Of a stretch of DNA of 64,000 nucleotides, positions 46,503-56,559 are shown piece by piece. The DNA is from Myxococcus guangdongensis (GTDB taxonomy: Bacteria > Myxococcota > Myxococcia > Myxococcales > Myxococcaceae): positions 333,756 through 397,755 of the forward strand of contig NZ_JAJVKW010000011.1 in the NCBI RefSeq assembly GCF_024198255.1, read 5' to 3'. Below the pieces are notes generated by a model. That model made no database searches. It saw only the letters and a list, made by a program, of their open reading frames with translations, and was not told the origin of the DNA. A program made the translations under genes and the position numbers. Position 1 is the stretch's first letter; the number at the start of each line of letters is the position of its first letter.

Positions 46503-47000
46503 TCAATACGCCGCCCGGGCGACCTCGCCGCGCTGGGGCAGATGCTCCTCCTCCGCGCGAACGAGCAGCGCGTGAATCGCCGCCGCGGACGGCGCGGCCA
46601 TCAGCGCGTCACGCACGTGCACGTCCCGCAGCAGCGTGGCGATGCGCGAGAGCACGTTGAGGTGCAGGCCCGCCGTGTCCGGCGGCGACACCAGGCCCAC
46701 GTAAATCCGCACCAGCCCATCCTCGGGCTCACCGAAGGCCAGCCCACCCCGGTGGATGCCCAGGCAGGTGGCGATGCGTCTGGCGCGCGCATGTCGACAA
46801 TGCGGCACCGCCACGCCGCCCTCCATCGACGTCGGGCCGAGCTGCTCGCGCGCGAGCAGGTGCACGGCGAGCTGCCGAGGGGCCACCCCGGAGCCGGGCG
46901 ACATCAACCCCGCCAGCTCGTGCAGCACCCCCACCCGCTCCCTCGCCTCCAGCGCGGGACGGATGGCCTCGACCTCCAGGAACTCCGACCACCTCCACAT
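46503..47000 (-). CDS. PTS IIA-like protein (PtsN/fructose type), copy 2
   Basis: A 165-residue paralogue of copy 1, with GGGGAGG before its ATG at 47000. It has the same landmarks: AVHLLAREQLGPTSMEGGVA then VPHCR with His67, and GLVSPPDTAGLHLNVLSRIA. The pair arose by tandem duplication and has diverged evenly. As with copy 1, no PTS permease is nearby, and a role as a phosphorylation-dependent regulator is inferred. A 121-residue protein gene lies 118 bases upstream on the same strand. Confidence 0.8.
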   Translation of the reverse strand: MWRWSEFLEVEAIRPALEARERVGVLHELAGLMSPGSGVAPRQLAVHLLAREQLGPTSMEGGVAVPHCRHARARRIATCLGIHRGGLAFGEPEDGLVRIYVGLVSPPDTAGLHLNVLSRIATLLRDVHVRDALMAAPSAAAIHALLVRAEEEHLPQRGEVARAAY

Positions 47001-47118
47001 GACGACCTCCCCAGGACGGCGAGACGCCGCCCGCTGAAGTGGAGCCCCCTCGCTCCACCTCGCACTCACCCGAGGCCCGGTGGCTTCCTGCGCCATTCCG
47101 GGCCTTCCACCATGAAGC

Positions 47119-47484
47119 TCAGAGCGCGGGTGCCACCCGCTCGCGACCGGACAGGACGATGCACGCGGCCAGCACACGGGCCGCGAAGCCATCGCGCTCC
47201 TGCGCGTCGAACGCGCACGCGAGTTGTTCCGGGTCATCGTCCAGGAACAACGTGGAGCCAATCCTGTCATGCAGATGCTCCAGCAACGCCCGGCAGCACG
47301 AACACCGCCGAGCTCCCCTCAAGGCATGCTCCGCACGCTCACGCGCCTCGGCCAGCCGAACCACGCCCAACATGCGCACGGCCTTGAGCGGCGCCTCCCC
47401 GAGCAACGAGCCGGGCTCTCGCCGAGGTGCGGTACGGAACAGCGGCAGTGACGGCAGCGACGCGAAGAATCGACTCAGCACCAT
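47119..47484 (-). CDS. Hypothetical small protein upstream of the PTS IIA-like pair
   Basis: A 121-residue protein, ATG at 47484 preceded by GGGGAGGA. The centre holds ARRCSCCRALLEHLH, three close cysteines that could bind metal or form disulfides, and there is a later cysteine in CAFDAQ. The C-terminal half is helical. No family is recognised. Same strand and order as the two PTS IIA-like genes suggest possible co-transcription. Confidence 0.6.
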   Translation of the reverse strand: MVLSRFFASLPSLPLFRTAPRREPGSLLGEAPLKAVRMLGVVRLAEARERAEHALRGARRCSCCRALLEHLHDRIGSTLFLDDDPEQLACAFDAQERDGFAARVLAACIVLSGRERVAPAL

Positions 47485-47704
47485 GGGGTCCTCCCCACCG
47501 GGCCACCCGCGCCCGGCACGAGCCCCCCCCATCGCATCCGCCGTGCCGCCCACCCTCAACGCCAGACCCCCGGAATCCGAGCACTTTTCCCCGGGCGAGC
47601 CCCACCCCACCGTGCAGACCGCAACCGCGTGCCCCCCAGCGCCTCGCGACGCGCGAGGTCCCCACCCGCTCGCCCGCCCGGGCGGCGTGGCATCATGCGC
47701 GCCC

Positions 47705-48607
47705 ATGAAATCCCCTTCCCCGTGGCTGCTCCTCGGCGCCCTGCTCTTCACCGCCTGCGATGACTCCACCCCGACGCCCCTGTCCCCCGACGCGGGCTCC
47801 CAGGTGGACCGCGGCCCGCGCGCCATCCCCCTCGAGGGCGACCCCAACGGAATGTTCTGGGACGCCACCACCCAGACGCTCTTCATCGGCGACGACCAGA
47901 ACCACCGCATCCTCAAGTACCGGGACGGCGAGGGCATCTCCGTGGCCGCCACCTGGGCGGACGCGCCCGCCAACAGCACCAACCTGGGCGAAATCACCCG
48001 CATGCAGGACGGCACCCTCGTCACGGTGCGCTTCGGCTTCGGCAACGCGGGCGCGGTCCTGTTCGTCCGCCCGGACGGCACGACGGGCACCGTGCCGAAC
48101 CTGCCCATCAACCGCCGCCGCATCGGCGTGACGGTGACGAAGGACGGCCGCATCCTCGACAGCTACTTCGTGCGCAACAACAACGTGAACGTCGGCTCCA
48201 TCGCGCAAGTCACCCTGGAGGGCACGGAGACGGAGCTCGTCGGCGCGCTCCAGAAGCCGGTGGGCGTGCTCGCCGTGGACGACACGCTGTACATCGCCGA
48301 CCAGATTGCGGGGAAGGTCTACCGCTCCTCGCTCGCCGCGCCCGCGGAGCTCACCACGCTGGCCACCATCACCGAACCGGACCTGCTCTCCGTCGGCCCG
48401 AACGGCACGCTGCTCACCGGAACGCGCCAGGGCACGGTGCTGAGCATCTCCACCCGCGACGGCGCCACGTCCGCGCTCGCCACGGGCTTCCAGCAGGTCC
48501 GAGGCCTCGCGTACGACGAGGCCAACCGCCGCATCTTCGCCGCGGACCACGACGACGACGAGACCAACGGCACCACGCACTTCCTGCAAATCATCCCGGT
48601 CGACTGA
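47705..48607 (+). CDS. Lipoprotein with NHL/SMP-30-like beta-propeller
   Basis: A 300-residue lipoprotein (lipobox LLFTAC, about residues 12-17). Repeated blades such as GDPNGMFWDATTQTLFIGDD, QKPVGVLAVDDTLYIADQ and QQVRGLAYDEANRRIFAADH match the NHL/SMP-30 propeller pattern. Such proteins bind ligands or act as lactonases; the catalytic residues of SMP-30 are not obvious. Its stop codon shares one base with the start of the porin-like gene (TGATG), so the two are co-translated and may form an outer-membrane module. Confidence 0.75.
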   Translation: MKSPSPWLLLGALLFTACDDSTPTPLSPDAGSQVDRGPRAIPLEGDPNGMFWDATTQTLFIGDDQNHRILKYRDGEGISVAATWADAPANSTNLGEITRMQDGTLVTVRFGFGNAGAVLFVRPDGTTGTVPNLPINRRRIGVTVTKDGRILDSYFVRNNNVNVGSIAQVTLEGTETELVGALQKPVGVLAVDDTLYIADQIAGKVYRSSLAAPAELTTLATITEPDLLSVGPNGTLLTGTRQGTVLSISTRDGATSALATGFQQVRGLAYDEANRRIFAADHDDDETNGTTHFLQIIPVD

Positions 48608-49788
48608 TGCGACACCTTCGTTGGATGTGGCTCTGGGCGCTGGCCTCCACGCCGGCGCTCGCGGACGAGTCGTGGCTGAAGCCCACGCTGGTGGGCGAGC
48701 TGGACTACCGCCAGCACGGCTCGGACGTGGAGGGCTTCGATGGCTTCACCTTGGCGCGCCTGCGATTGGGCGCGGAGGCCCGTCCCCTGCCCTGGCTCGT
48801 GGCGCGGGGCGTCGCGGAGTGGGCGCAGGAGAAGCCCGCGCTGATTGACGCCTTCGTGGCGATGACGTTCGGGGACGTGAGGCTGTCGCTCGGCCTCAAC
48901 AAGACGCCGCTGTTCCCCAGCGCGCACGACGAGAACCTCCAGGCCCGCGCCATCCCCGAGCTGTCGGGCCTCGCGCAGTCCTTCTGGCCACGAAGAGACC
49001 TGGGCCTGGAGCTGCGCTGGGCTCCGAGCCACCTGCCGGTGGAGAGCTGGGTGCGCGTGGGCAACGGCTCGCGCAGCCCGCTCGGCAACGACAACCAGCT
49101 GCCCGCGCTGGACGCGCGGGTGGACGGACGTTGGGGGCGCTCGGCGGGGAAGCCGGAGTCCTCCTGGGGCGTGCGGGTCGGCGCGGGAGCGCACGTGGAG
49201 AGCGCGTATGACCGCGCGGGCATCGGCGGCATCGGCGCGCAGGGCTTCGTGTACTACCGCCCTCCGCCGGTGAGTGGCTCGCGCACCGTGGCGGAGGCGC
49301 ATGCGCGGCTGGACGTCGGCCCCGTCCGGGTGGCGGCGGAGTCGGCGGCGGCGTGGGAGCGACGCTCGCGGGACACGGATGGCAACCCCGACACGCCCAG
49401 GGAGGTCCTGCCCCGCCTCGAGAGCCAGGGCGCCTCGCTGGAGGTGTCCTGGGTGGTGTGGGGCAAGCCCCGCGACGACGGCGGCACGTGGCCGCGAGCG
49501 GACGAGGACTCGACCCAGGCGCTCCAGACGTTGCGGGAGGGCCGAATCCCCCGGGGAGCGCTGGAGGTCGCCGGACGCGTCGAGCGACTGTGGCTGGGAC
49601 GCGGCGCGCCGGATGTGCAGACGGGCGGCGCGACCAGCGGAGCGCTCGCGGTGCGCTGGTGGACCACGTCCTTCTTGGGCGTGGGCGTGGCGGGCTACGT
49701 CCAGCGCTACGACACGGCGCCGTTGGAGGAGCCGGACCGGCGCGACTCGTGGCTCGTCCTCGCGCGCACGACGGTGAGCTTCAACTGA
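48607..49788 (+). CDS. Outer-membrane beta-barrel, phosphate-selective-porin-like
   Basis: A 393-residue protein with a signal peptide (cleavage after ALA, about residue 19). Alternating amphipathic strands start with LVGELDYRQHGSDVEGFDGF and RLRLGAEARPLPWLVARG, and the protein ends in VSFN with a hydrophobic strand, as barrels do. The arrangement resembles OprO/OprP-type phosphate-selective porins, though the substrate is not known. It is translationally coupled to the propeller lipoprotein before it. Confidence 0.75.
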   Translation: MRHLRWMWLWALASTPALADESWLKPTLVGELDYRQHGSDVEGFDGFTLARLRLGAEARPLPWLVARGVAEWAQEKPALIDAFVAMTFGDVRLSLGLNKTPLFPSAHDENLQARAIPELSGLAQSFWPRRDLGLELRWAPSHLPVESWVRVGNGSRSPLGNDNQLPALDARVDGRWGRSAGKPESSWGVRVGAGAHVESAYDRAGIGGIGAQGFVYYRPPPVSGSRTVAEAHARLDVGPVRVAAESAAAWERRSRDTDGNPDTPREVLPRLESQGASLEVSWVVWGKPRDDGGTWPRADEDSTQALQTLREGRIPRGALEVAGRVERLWLGRGAPDVQTGGATSGALAVRWWTTSFLGVGVAGYVQRYDTAPLEEPDRRDSWLVLARTTVSFN

Positions 49789-49791
49789 CCC

Positions 49792-50148
49792 TCAGCGAAG
49801 GGCCCGACCCTGCAGCCGGGCCTGCTCCTGACAGGCCCCCTGGCACTCGGGGAACAGCAGGAGGAAGCGGGCCTGCTCGCGGCAGCGCGGAATCAGGCCC
49901 GAGTGGGAGGGCGTGGAGCACAGCTGTTGGAAGCCGTCCCACGACTCCTGGAACACGAGGGCGCGCTCATCCGGCTCCAGGGACAGCACGGCGCGGCGCT
50001 CCGAGCCCAACCACCCCACGACGAACGCCAGCGAAGCCCCCAGCGCGAGGATGGAGAGCAGGTCCTTCCACCAGGGGCTCGCCAGGGAGGGCGGCGCGTC
50101 GGGGGCCTGGGGAGAGGAGTCATGGACCAGACGGAGCTCGGGACGCAT
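49792..50148 (-). CDS. Single-TM protein with four conserved cysteines (copy A)
   Basis: About 118 residues from the ATG at 50148; the ribosome site is weak and a longer start upstream is possible. There is one membrane helix (about 29-46), then an outer domain with QQLCSTPSHSGLIPRCREQA and LFPECQGACQEQARLQ. The same cysteine pattern (LC, RC, EC, AC) occurs in the next gene upstream, copy B. Two disulfides in the envelope are likely. It converges with the porin gene across 3 bases. Confidence 0.65.
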   Translation of the reverse strand: MRPELRLVHDSSPQAPDAPPSLASPWWKDLLSILALGASLAFVVGWLGSERRAVLSLEPDERALVFQESWDGFQQLCSTPSHSGLIPRCREQARFLLLFPECQGACQEQARLQGRALR

Positions 50149-50305
50149 GCGCCCACCAGGGGCAAACCCCGTGCCGCCAGGGCACGAGGCCACCTCCGAG
50201 CAGGACCCCATCACCGAACTCCACGGCCCCTTGCATTCAGCAAGCAGCCGCGCGCAAAGCCATGCATCACGCAAGGGCCCCGCACCGACAGGAGGCCAGG
50301 CGCCC

Positions 50306-50668
50306 TCAGCGCACCGCCTGCCGCAGGAGGGGCGCAAGCTCCTGTCGGCACGCCTCGTCGCACTCCGAGAAGCGCGTGAGGAACTCCGCCTGCTTCTGGC
50401 AGCGCTTGACGAGCTTGGGTCCGCCGTCGCCCATGCACAGCAGGCGGATGTCGTCGAACGTCTCCTGGAAGAGCGCCTCGCGCTGCGCGGGGGACAAGGC
50501 GTTCAGCGCGCGATTCTCTCCGCCCTGGAGGTAGGCCCACACCCCGGCGAGCACCAGCAAGACGATGCCCAGCGTCACGGCCTGGCGGACGCGCTTCTGG
50601 CTGCGGGTGGGCGCCCTGTCCCGGGTGAAGATGTTCTCCTCTTCCCCCTCGTTCCCGTTCGGACCCAT
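50306..50668 (-). CDS. Single-TM protein with four conserved cysteines (copy B)
   Basis: A 120-residue protein (ATG at 50668), with an acidic/basic N-terminus, one membrane helix (about 31-48), and an outer domain with LSPAQREALFQETFDDIRLL and cysteines in LLC, KRC, SEC and EAC. It is paralogous to copy A: both share the order LS..R..LFQE..D...LC....RC..QA.FL..F.EC..AC. No known family is recognised. It lies 217 bases before the divergently oriented regulator gene. Confidence 0.68.
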   Translation of the reverse strand: MGPNGNEGEEENIFTRDRAPTRSQKRVRQAVTLGIVLLVLAGVWAYLQGGENRALNALSPAQREALFQETFDDIRLLCMGDGGPKLVKRCQKQAEFLTRFSECDEACRQELAPLLRQAVR

Positions 50669-50744
50669 GGCCCCATGTTCCACCGGAATGAGGGGGGCAG
50701 GGCCAGGATTCGTTGTCGCGGGTGTGAAGAAGTGGCGGCCCGGG

Positions 50745-50757
50745 TTGCAGCCTGCAC
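50745..50757. promoter_or_regulatory. Palindrome shared with the kdp operon upstream region
   Basis: TTGCAGCCTGCAC is identical at 12 of 13 positions to GTGCAGCCTGCAC at 62539-62551 upstream of the kdp-operon barrel gene. It lies about 130 bases before the response-regulator ATG. It is a candidate binding site for that regulator. Confidence 0.5.
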
Positions 50758-50885
50758 GACGGGAGCGGCCCGGGGGTTGCGCATCGCACGGTGCGCGAGG
50801 GCCCGGGGACGCGGAAGTCCCCGAGACGACTCACGGGCCTCGACGAGACACGGCCGGGCGCAGCCGATGCACTTAGAATTGACGC

Positions 50886-52265
<1,380 letters not shown>

Positions 52266-52391
52266 AGCGCTCCCCTGCTCCCCTCCTCGCGAAGGCTGGG
52301 ACGAGGGAGCGTGCGCGGGGCCGCGAGTGATTGCCGGGGCCTGGGGAGGTGAGGACCGTTGAGGTGCGACCCCACTGAAAGGATTGCACCC

Positions 52392-52856
52392 GTGGACGTC
52401 ATCGACCTGTTGATTCAGCAGCACCGTGAAGTCGACGCGCTGTTCCTGGCGTTCCGCAACGCCTCGGACGACACGAGCCGCAAGGAGCTCTGCATCCAGC
52501 TCGCGGAGGCGCTGATGCTGCACAGCACCATCGAGGAGCGCTGGGTCTATCCGAAGGCCACGCGGGTGGTGGGCGACGAGAAGATTCAGCACGCGGAGGA
52601 GGAGCACCAGGAGATGACGAAGCTCCTGGGGGACATCGTGCGGCTGCGCGATGACATGAACGCGGTGAAGGCGAAGGTGGACGCGCTGGAGAAGGTGGTC
52701 AAACGGCACGTCGCGGACGAGGAGAAGAACATCCTTCCGCAGGTGGCGAAGAACGTCACCGAGAAGGAGCTGGGCATGTCGTGCAAGGACCTGGTCCGCG
52801 AGGCCTCGAGGATTCGTCGCGAGGAGATGAAGGACTGGGGCGGCGCCACGGTGTGA
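52392..52856 (+). CDS. Hemerythrin HHE domain protein
   Basis: A 154-residue protein from the GTG at 52392, with AAAGGA upstream. It is a four-helix bundle with the expected metal ligands: QQHREVDALF, MLHSTIEERWVYP, QHAEEEHQEM and KRHVADEEKNILP. Such domains bind a di-iron site and oxygen or nitric oxide. The role is unknown here; oxygen, iron or nitrosative stress sensing is common. It is probably a separate transcript after the regulator. Confidence 0.85.
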   Translation: MDVIDLLIQQHREVDALFLAFRNASDDTSRKELCIQLAEALMLHSTIEERWVYPKATRVVGDEKIQHAEEEHQEMTKLLGDIVRLRDDMNAVKAKVDALEKVVKRHVADEEKNILPQVAKNVTEKELGMSCKDLVREASRIRREEMKDWGGATV

Positions 52857-52978
52857 CGACGAAGTCCACGGGGCCGTAGGGCCCTCTCCCGCTCTCGAGG
52901 CAGGCCAGACACACCCCGTGTCGTTCCCTCCTGCCTCGGGAGTCGGACCTGACGCGTCTCCTCCGCGCGCGAGTGCCC

Positions 52979-53235
52979 TCACGGCCGCGTGAGCGTCAGC
53001 GTCTCCTGCCCCCGAACCCGCGCGAGCCCCTCGGAGGACAGACATCCCGAGGAGAGGTCCGCCGTCACGAAGGAGGCCGTGCGGTTCGCGCTCGAGCCCG
53101 CGTACTTGCCGAGGACCACGCTGCCCACCTGGGTGACAACCGTCGGGGTGCCCTGCACCACGAGGGCTCCTCCGAGTCACATCCGACCGAGAGGACCGCC
53201 AGGAGACTCGACGCACTCAGGACATCACGTGACAT
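52979..53235 (-). pseudogene. Small lipoprotein gene with a frameshift
   Basis: From the ATG at 53235 (GGAGAGG upstream) the frame reads MSRDVLSASSLLAVLSVGC then DSEEP, a lipoprotein signal. After GAGGAGCCC the coding continues in another frame as VVQGTPTVVTQVGSVVLGKY through GCLSSEGLARVRGQETLTLT to the stop at 52979. The length is 257 bases, not a multiple of three, so one base is missing or two extra are present near 53167. Either it is a small decayed gene of unknown family, or it is a sequencing error. Confidence 0.6.
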
Positions 53236-53343
53236 GGGGACCTCTCCACGAGGAACCAGCCCCGGGAGCGTCACGAATCCTCCGCGCCATCCCCTTGTCC
53301 TGGAGTCCCATCGCACCTGCGGCGCCCTCGGGCACACGTCGCA

Positions 53344-55185
53344 TCACGAGGTCTCCGCCACGACCTGCCCCGGCAGGGTGAACCAGAACGTGCTCCCTCG
53401 CCCAGGCGCGCTGATGACGCCCACCTCTCCACCATGGGCCTGGACGATCTCCTTCACGATGGACAGCCCGAGCCCCGCCCCCCCCGCGGGCGCCCCGGGC
53501 GCGCGATAGAACTTCTCGAAGATGCGCGCCTGTTGCTCCAGCGCGATGCCCTCCCCCGTGTCGCGAACCTCGAAGCGGACGCGCGAACCATCGCGAGCCA
53601 CCCGCACCTCCACCTCGCCTCCCGCCGGAGTGTGCTTCACGCCATTGCCCACCAGGTTGCCGAGCACGAGCCCCATCCGCTCCGGGTCCACGTCCACGGT
53701 CTCCACCTCCAAGCCCACGAGCCGGGACAACCGCACCCCGCGCTCCTCCGCCGCCGAGCGCTGTGAATCGAGCGCCGCCTGCACGAGTTCCTCCGTGGAC
53801 ACGCGGCGCACCTCGAGCCGGAGCTGTCCCGCCTGGATGCGAGACAGGTCGAGCAGGTCATCGACAATCCCCTGCAACCGCTCGCAGTCCTCGCGCGCCG
53901 CGAAGAGCAGGTCCGCCTGTTTCTCCGTCACGGGCCCCACCATGCCCTCGGCCACCAGGTGCACGGCCATGCGCAGGGACGTGAGGGGCGTGCGGAACTC
54001 ATGGGCCACGGTGGCCACCAGGTCGTTCTTCAGCTCGTCGAACCGGCGCAGCCGAGTCACATCCTGGAGAATCACCGTGGCACCCACCACCTCGCCCGTC
54101 TCGCCGTACACGGGACTGGCACGAGGAAGGAGCCACCGGTCGCCCTCGGTCAGCGGCACGCGCACCGCTTCTTCATACCCCCGAGGCTGATAGGCCCCCT
54201 TGCCCCCGAGCACGTGTCCCCGCACGCGCTCCAGCACATCGCGAGCCTCCGGCACCACGCGCCCGAGCACATCCCCACCGCCCTCGAGCCCCAGCTTGAG
54301 CACGTCCTCGGCCGAACGGTTGACGTTGAGCAGCCCGCCATCCGCGCCGAACACCACCACCGGGTCGGGGAGGCTGTCGATGGCGGCCTGGGAAGCGGCC
54401 TGGGCCTGGAGCAGCTCGCCCAGGCTGCTCTGTCGGTACTGCTGGAGCGCCTCGGCCATGGAGTTGAAGTCCTCGCCCAGCCGCGCGATTTCATCCGAGC
54501 CCTCCACCGTGGCGCGCACGGCGTAGTCCCCGCGCCCCAGCCGCTGCACGGCCTGGGACAGCACGGACACGGGCCGCAGCGCGCGATGCGTGAGGGACGT
54601 GGAGGCGAACAACCCCAGCGCGAACGCGACCAGCACCGCGAGCACCATCAGCGTGTTCACCCGGTCGCTCTGCCGACGCAGCGCTTCGCTTTTATGCACC
54701 ATCGCGTCCTGATTGAGCGCCAGGACGGCGGACGCCGCGTCCTTCACCTCCCGGAACGTGGGCTCGATGTTCCGGAAGTACGCCGCCTTCTGGTCCTCGG
54801 GGGAGGACTGCGAGAGGAACACGTCATAAGCGGACACATAGCGCTCCCAGCCCGCGCGCAGCCGGCGGGTGGACTCGGCTTCACCCGGCTCGGTGACATT
54901 GCCCTCCTGCAGCCGCAGCTCGGCCTCCAGGACCTGTCGCTGCGAAGCCTGTTGGGCCAGTCCCCGCTCACGCTCACCGGCGACGATGAAGAGGGCGGCG
55001 CTGTCCATGCGCTCCAACTGCTCGGTCATCCGCTGGGCGGCCAGGACGCTGCGGTAGTTGTCCTGGAGGATGCGCTGCCCCGAGCGACCCAAGCGAGCCA
55101 GGGTGATGACGGCGACCAGGCCCACCAGCGCGAGCGCGAGCGCGAGCGGCGCCTGGGCCAGCAGCAATCGCATCCGGAGGGTCAT
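53344..55185 (-). CDS. KinB-like PAS sensor histidine kinase in the kdp operon
   Basis: A 613-residue kinase with two membrane helices (about residues 7-25 and about 177-195) and a periplasmic helical domain between. HAMP (about 200-250), PAS (about 258-370), HisKA with VATVAHEFRTPLTSLRMAV and His395, and HATPase with DTGEGIALE and GGAGLGLSI follow. Its start overlaps the kdpD-type stop (ATGA at 55182-55185), so it is the last gene of the kdp transcript. This layout is close to Pseudomonas KinB. In most bacteria KdpD itself is the kinase; here the kinase is a separate protein. Confidence 0.9.
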   Translation of the reverse strand: MTLRMRLLLAQAPLALALALVGLVAVITLARLGRSGQRILQDNYRSVLAAQRMTEQLERMDSAALFIVAGERERGLAQQASQRQVLEAELRLQEGNVTEPGEAESTRRLRAGWERYVSAYDVFLSQSSPEDQKAAYFRNIEPTFREVKDAASAVLALNQDAMVHKSEALRRQSDRVNTLMVLAVLVAFALGLFASTSLTHRALRPVSVLSQAVQRLGRGDYAVRATVEGSDEIARLGEDFNSMAEALQQYRQSSLGELLQAQAASQAAIDSLPDPVVVFGADGGLLNVNRSAEDVLKLGLEGGGDVLGRVVPEARDVLERVRGHVLGGKGAYQPRGYEEAVRVPLTEGDRWLLPRASPVYGETGEVVGATVILQDVTRLRRFDELKNDLVATVAHEFRTPLTSLRMAVHLVAEGMVGPVTEKQADLLFAAREDCERLQGIVDDLLDLSRIQAGQLRLEVRRVSTEELVQAALDSQRSAAEERGVRLSRLVGLEVETVDVDPERMGLVLGNLVGNGVKHTPAGGEVEVRVARDGSRVRFEVRDTGEGIALEQQARIFEKFYRAPGAPAGGAGLGLSIVKEIVQAHGGEVGVISAPGRGSTFWFTLPGQVVAETS

Positions 55186-56348
55186 GGTCGTTTCTCCTCG
55201 GAGGAGGGCTCGAAGGCGACGACATGGATGTCGAAGCCCTCGCCCTCACGGAGCAGCCGCACATCCGCGGCGCGTCCCAGCGCGCGCCTCCACCAGGGCT
55301 GATGCGAACGGCCCACCATGATGTGTCCCACGCCATGGGAGCGAGCGAAGTCGAGGATGGCCTCGACAGGGTCCTTCGAGCGAAGACGGACCACCTCGGC
55401 GCCCAGCTCGCGGGCCTTCTCGATGTTGGCCAGCAGGTGGCGTTGCGCCTCGGCGTCGATGAGGTGGGGCGCCTCGCGAGGCGTCTCGACATACACCACG
55501 AACCAATCGGTATTCAGCCGACCGGCCATGCGAGAGCCACGGCGCAGCAGGGTGGCCGCGCGAGGAGGGTAGCTGGACATGGCGACCAGCACCCTGCCCC
55601 AAGCCGCGCCCTTGCGAGGCTCGTCGTCGCCAGAGCGCGAGGACTGTCCGGAGGTGGCACGGTCCAGGCTTTCGGCCACCTCGCGAAGGGCGAGCTCGCG
55701 AAGGGTGGACAGGTTCTCGCCCGTGAAGAAGCGCTCGAGGGCATGGGGCACCTTGTCCTCGGCGTAGATTTTTCCCGCCTTGAGTCGTTCGTGGAGGTCT
55801 TCCACGGCGAGGTCCAGGTTCACGACCTGGTCGGCGCCCTTGAGGAAGCTGTCGGGCAGCGTCTCGCGGACGACGACGCCGGTGGTGCGTTCCACCAGGT
55901 CATTGAGGCTCTCGAGGTGTTGCACATTGAAGGCGCCGATGACGTTGATGCCCGCGTCGAGCAGCGCCTGGACATCCTGGTAGCGCTTGCGATGGCGGCA
56001 CAGGGGGAGGTTGGTGTGAGCCAGCTCATCAACCACGGCGACCTGGGGCTTGCGAGCGAGGACCGCCTCCAGGTCCATCTCCTCGACGAGAACGTCGCGG
56101 TAGGAGTACGTCTTGCGAGGCACCGTCTCGAGTCCAGCCACCAGGGCCTCGGTCTCCTTGCGGCCGTGGGTCTCCACGAAGCCGAGCACCACATCCACAC
56201 CGCGCCGTTTCAGGGCATGAGCCTCCTCGAGCATGCGGTACGTCTTGCCCACGCCGGCCGCGAAGCCGATGTAGAGCTTGAGCCGGCCGCGCCGGCCGCG
56301 CTCGACCAGCTCCAGGAAGTCCTCCGCACGCGAGCGCCGAGTCGTCAT
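55182..56348 (-). CDS. kdpD: KdpD-type sensor without kinase domain (KdpD N-terminal plus USP domain)
   Basis: A 388-residue protein, about 500 residues shorter than typical KdpD. The N-terminal KdpD domain (about 20-230) has Walker A FAAGVGKTYRMLEEAHAL and VDELAHTNLPLCRHRKRYQD; a universal-stress-like domain (about 248-380) has VLVAMSSYPPRAATLLRRG and HIMVGRSHQPWWRR. The four-helix membrane region and histidine kinase of KdpD are absent. Truncated KdpD proteins exist in other bacteria. Here it could sense cyclic-di-AMP or potassium and regulate the kinase that overlaps it, which is inference. Confidence 0.88.
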   Translation of the reverse strand: MTTRRSRAEDFLELVERGRRGRLKLYIGFAAGVGKTYRMLEEAHALKRRGVDVVLGFVETHGRKETEALVAGLETVPRKTYSYRDVLVEEMDLEAVLARKPQVAVVDELAHTNLPLCRHRKRYQDVQALLDAGINVIGAFNVQHLESLNDLVERTTGVVVRETLPDSFLKGADQVVNLDLAVEDLHERLKAGKIYAEDKVPHALERFFTGENLSTLRELALREVAESLDRATSGQSSRSGDDEPRKGAAWGRVLVAMSSYPPRAATLLRRGSRMAGRLNTDWFVVYVETPREAPHLIDAEAQRHLLANIEKARELGAEVVRLRSKDPVEAILDFARSHGVGHIMVGRSHQPWWRRALGRAADVRLLREGEGFDIHVVAFEPSSEEKRP

Positions 56349-56419
56349 CCCAGGACCTCGGGGCGCGGCAAACGAATCACACGAAGCCGAGTCGCCTGCT
56401 GAGACAGCTCAGAGGTCAT
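56345..56419 (-). CDS. Possible 24-residue coupling ORF before kdpD
   Basis: A short frame, MTSELSQQATRLRVIRLPRP and on, runs from the ATG at 56419 to a stop at 56345 that overlaps the kdpD start (ATGA). It sits in the 211-base gap between kdpC and kdpD. No conserved motif is seen. It may be a leader that couples translation, or chance. Confidence 0.25.
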   Translation of the reverse strand: MTSELSQQATRLRVIRLPRPEVLG

Positions 56420-56559
56420 CGCCCCGCCCCCATGCGCTCGCATGAGGCCGAAGGACCTCGGCCCACCCAGGAGACAGGACGCCCGTCGATGCCATGAGAC
56501 GAACGTCCTCGACTCCCGACGGCAACGCAACTCCCGTCGAGAGCTCCAGCGCCTCGACC

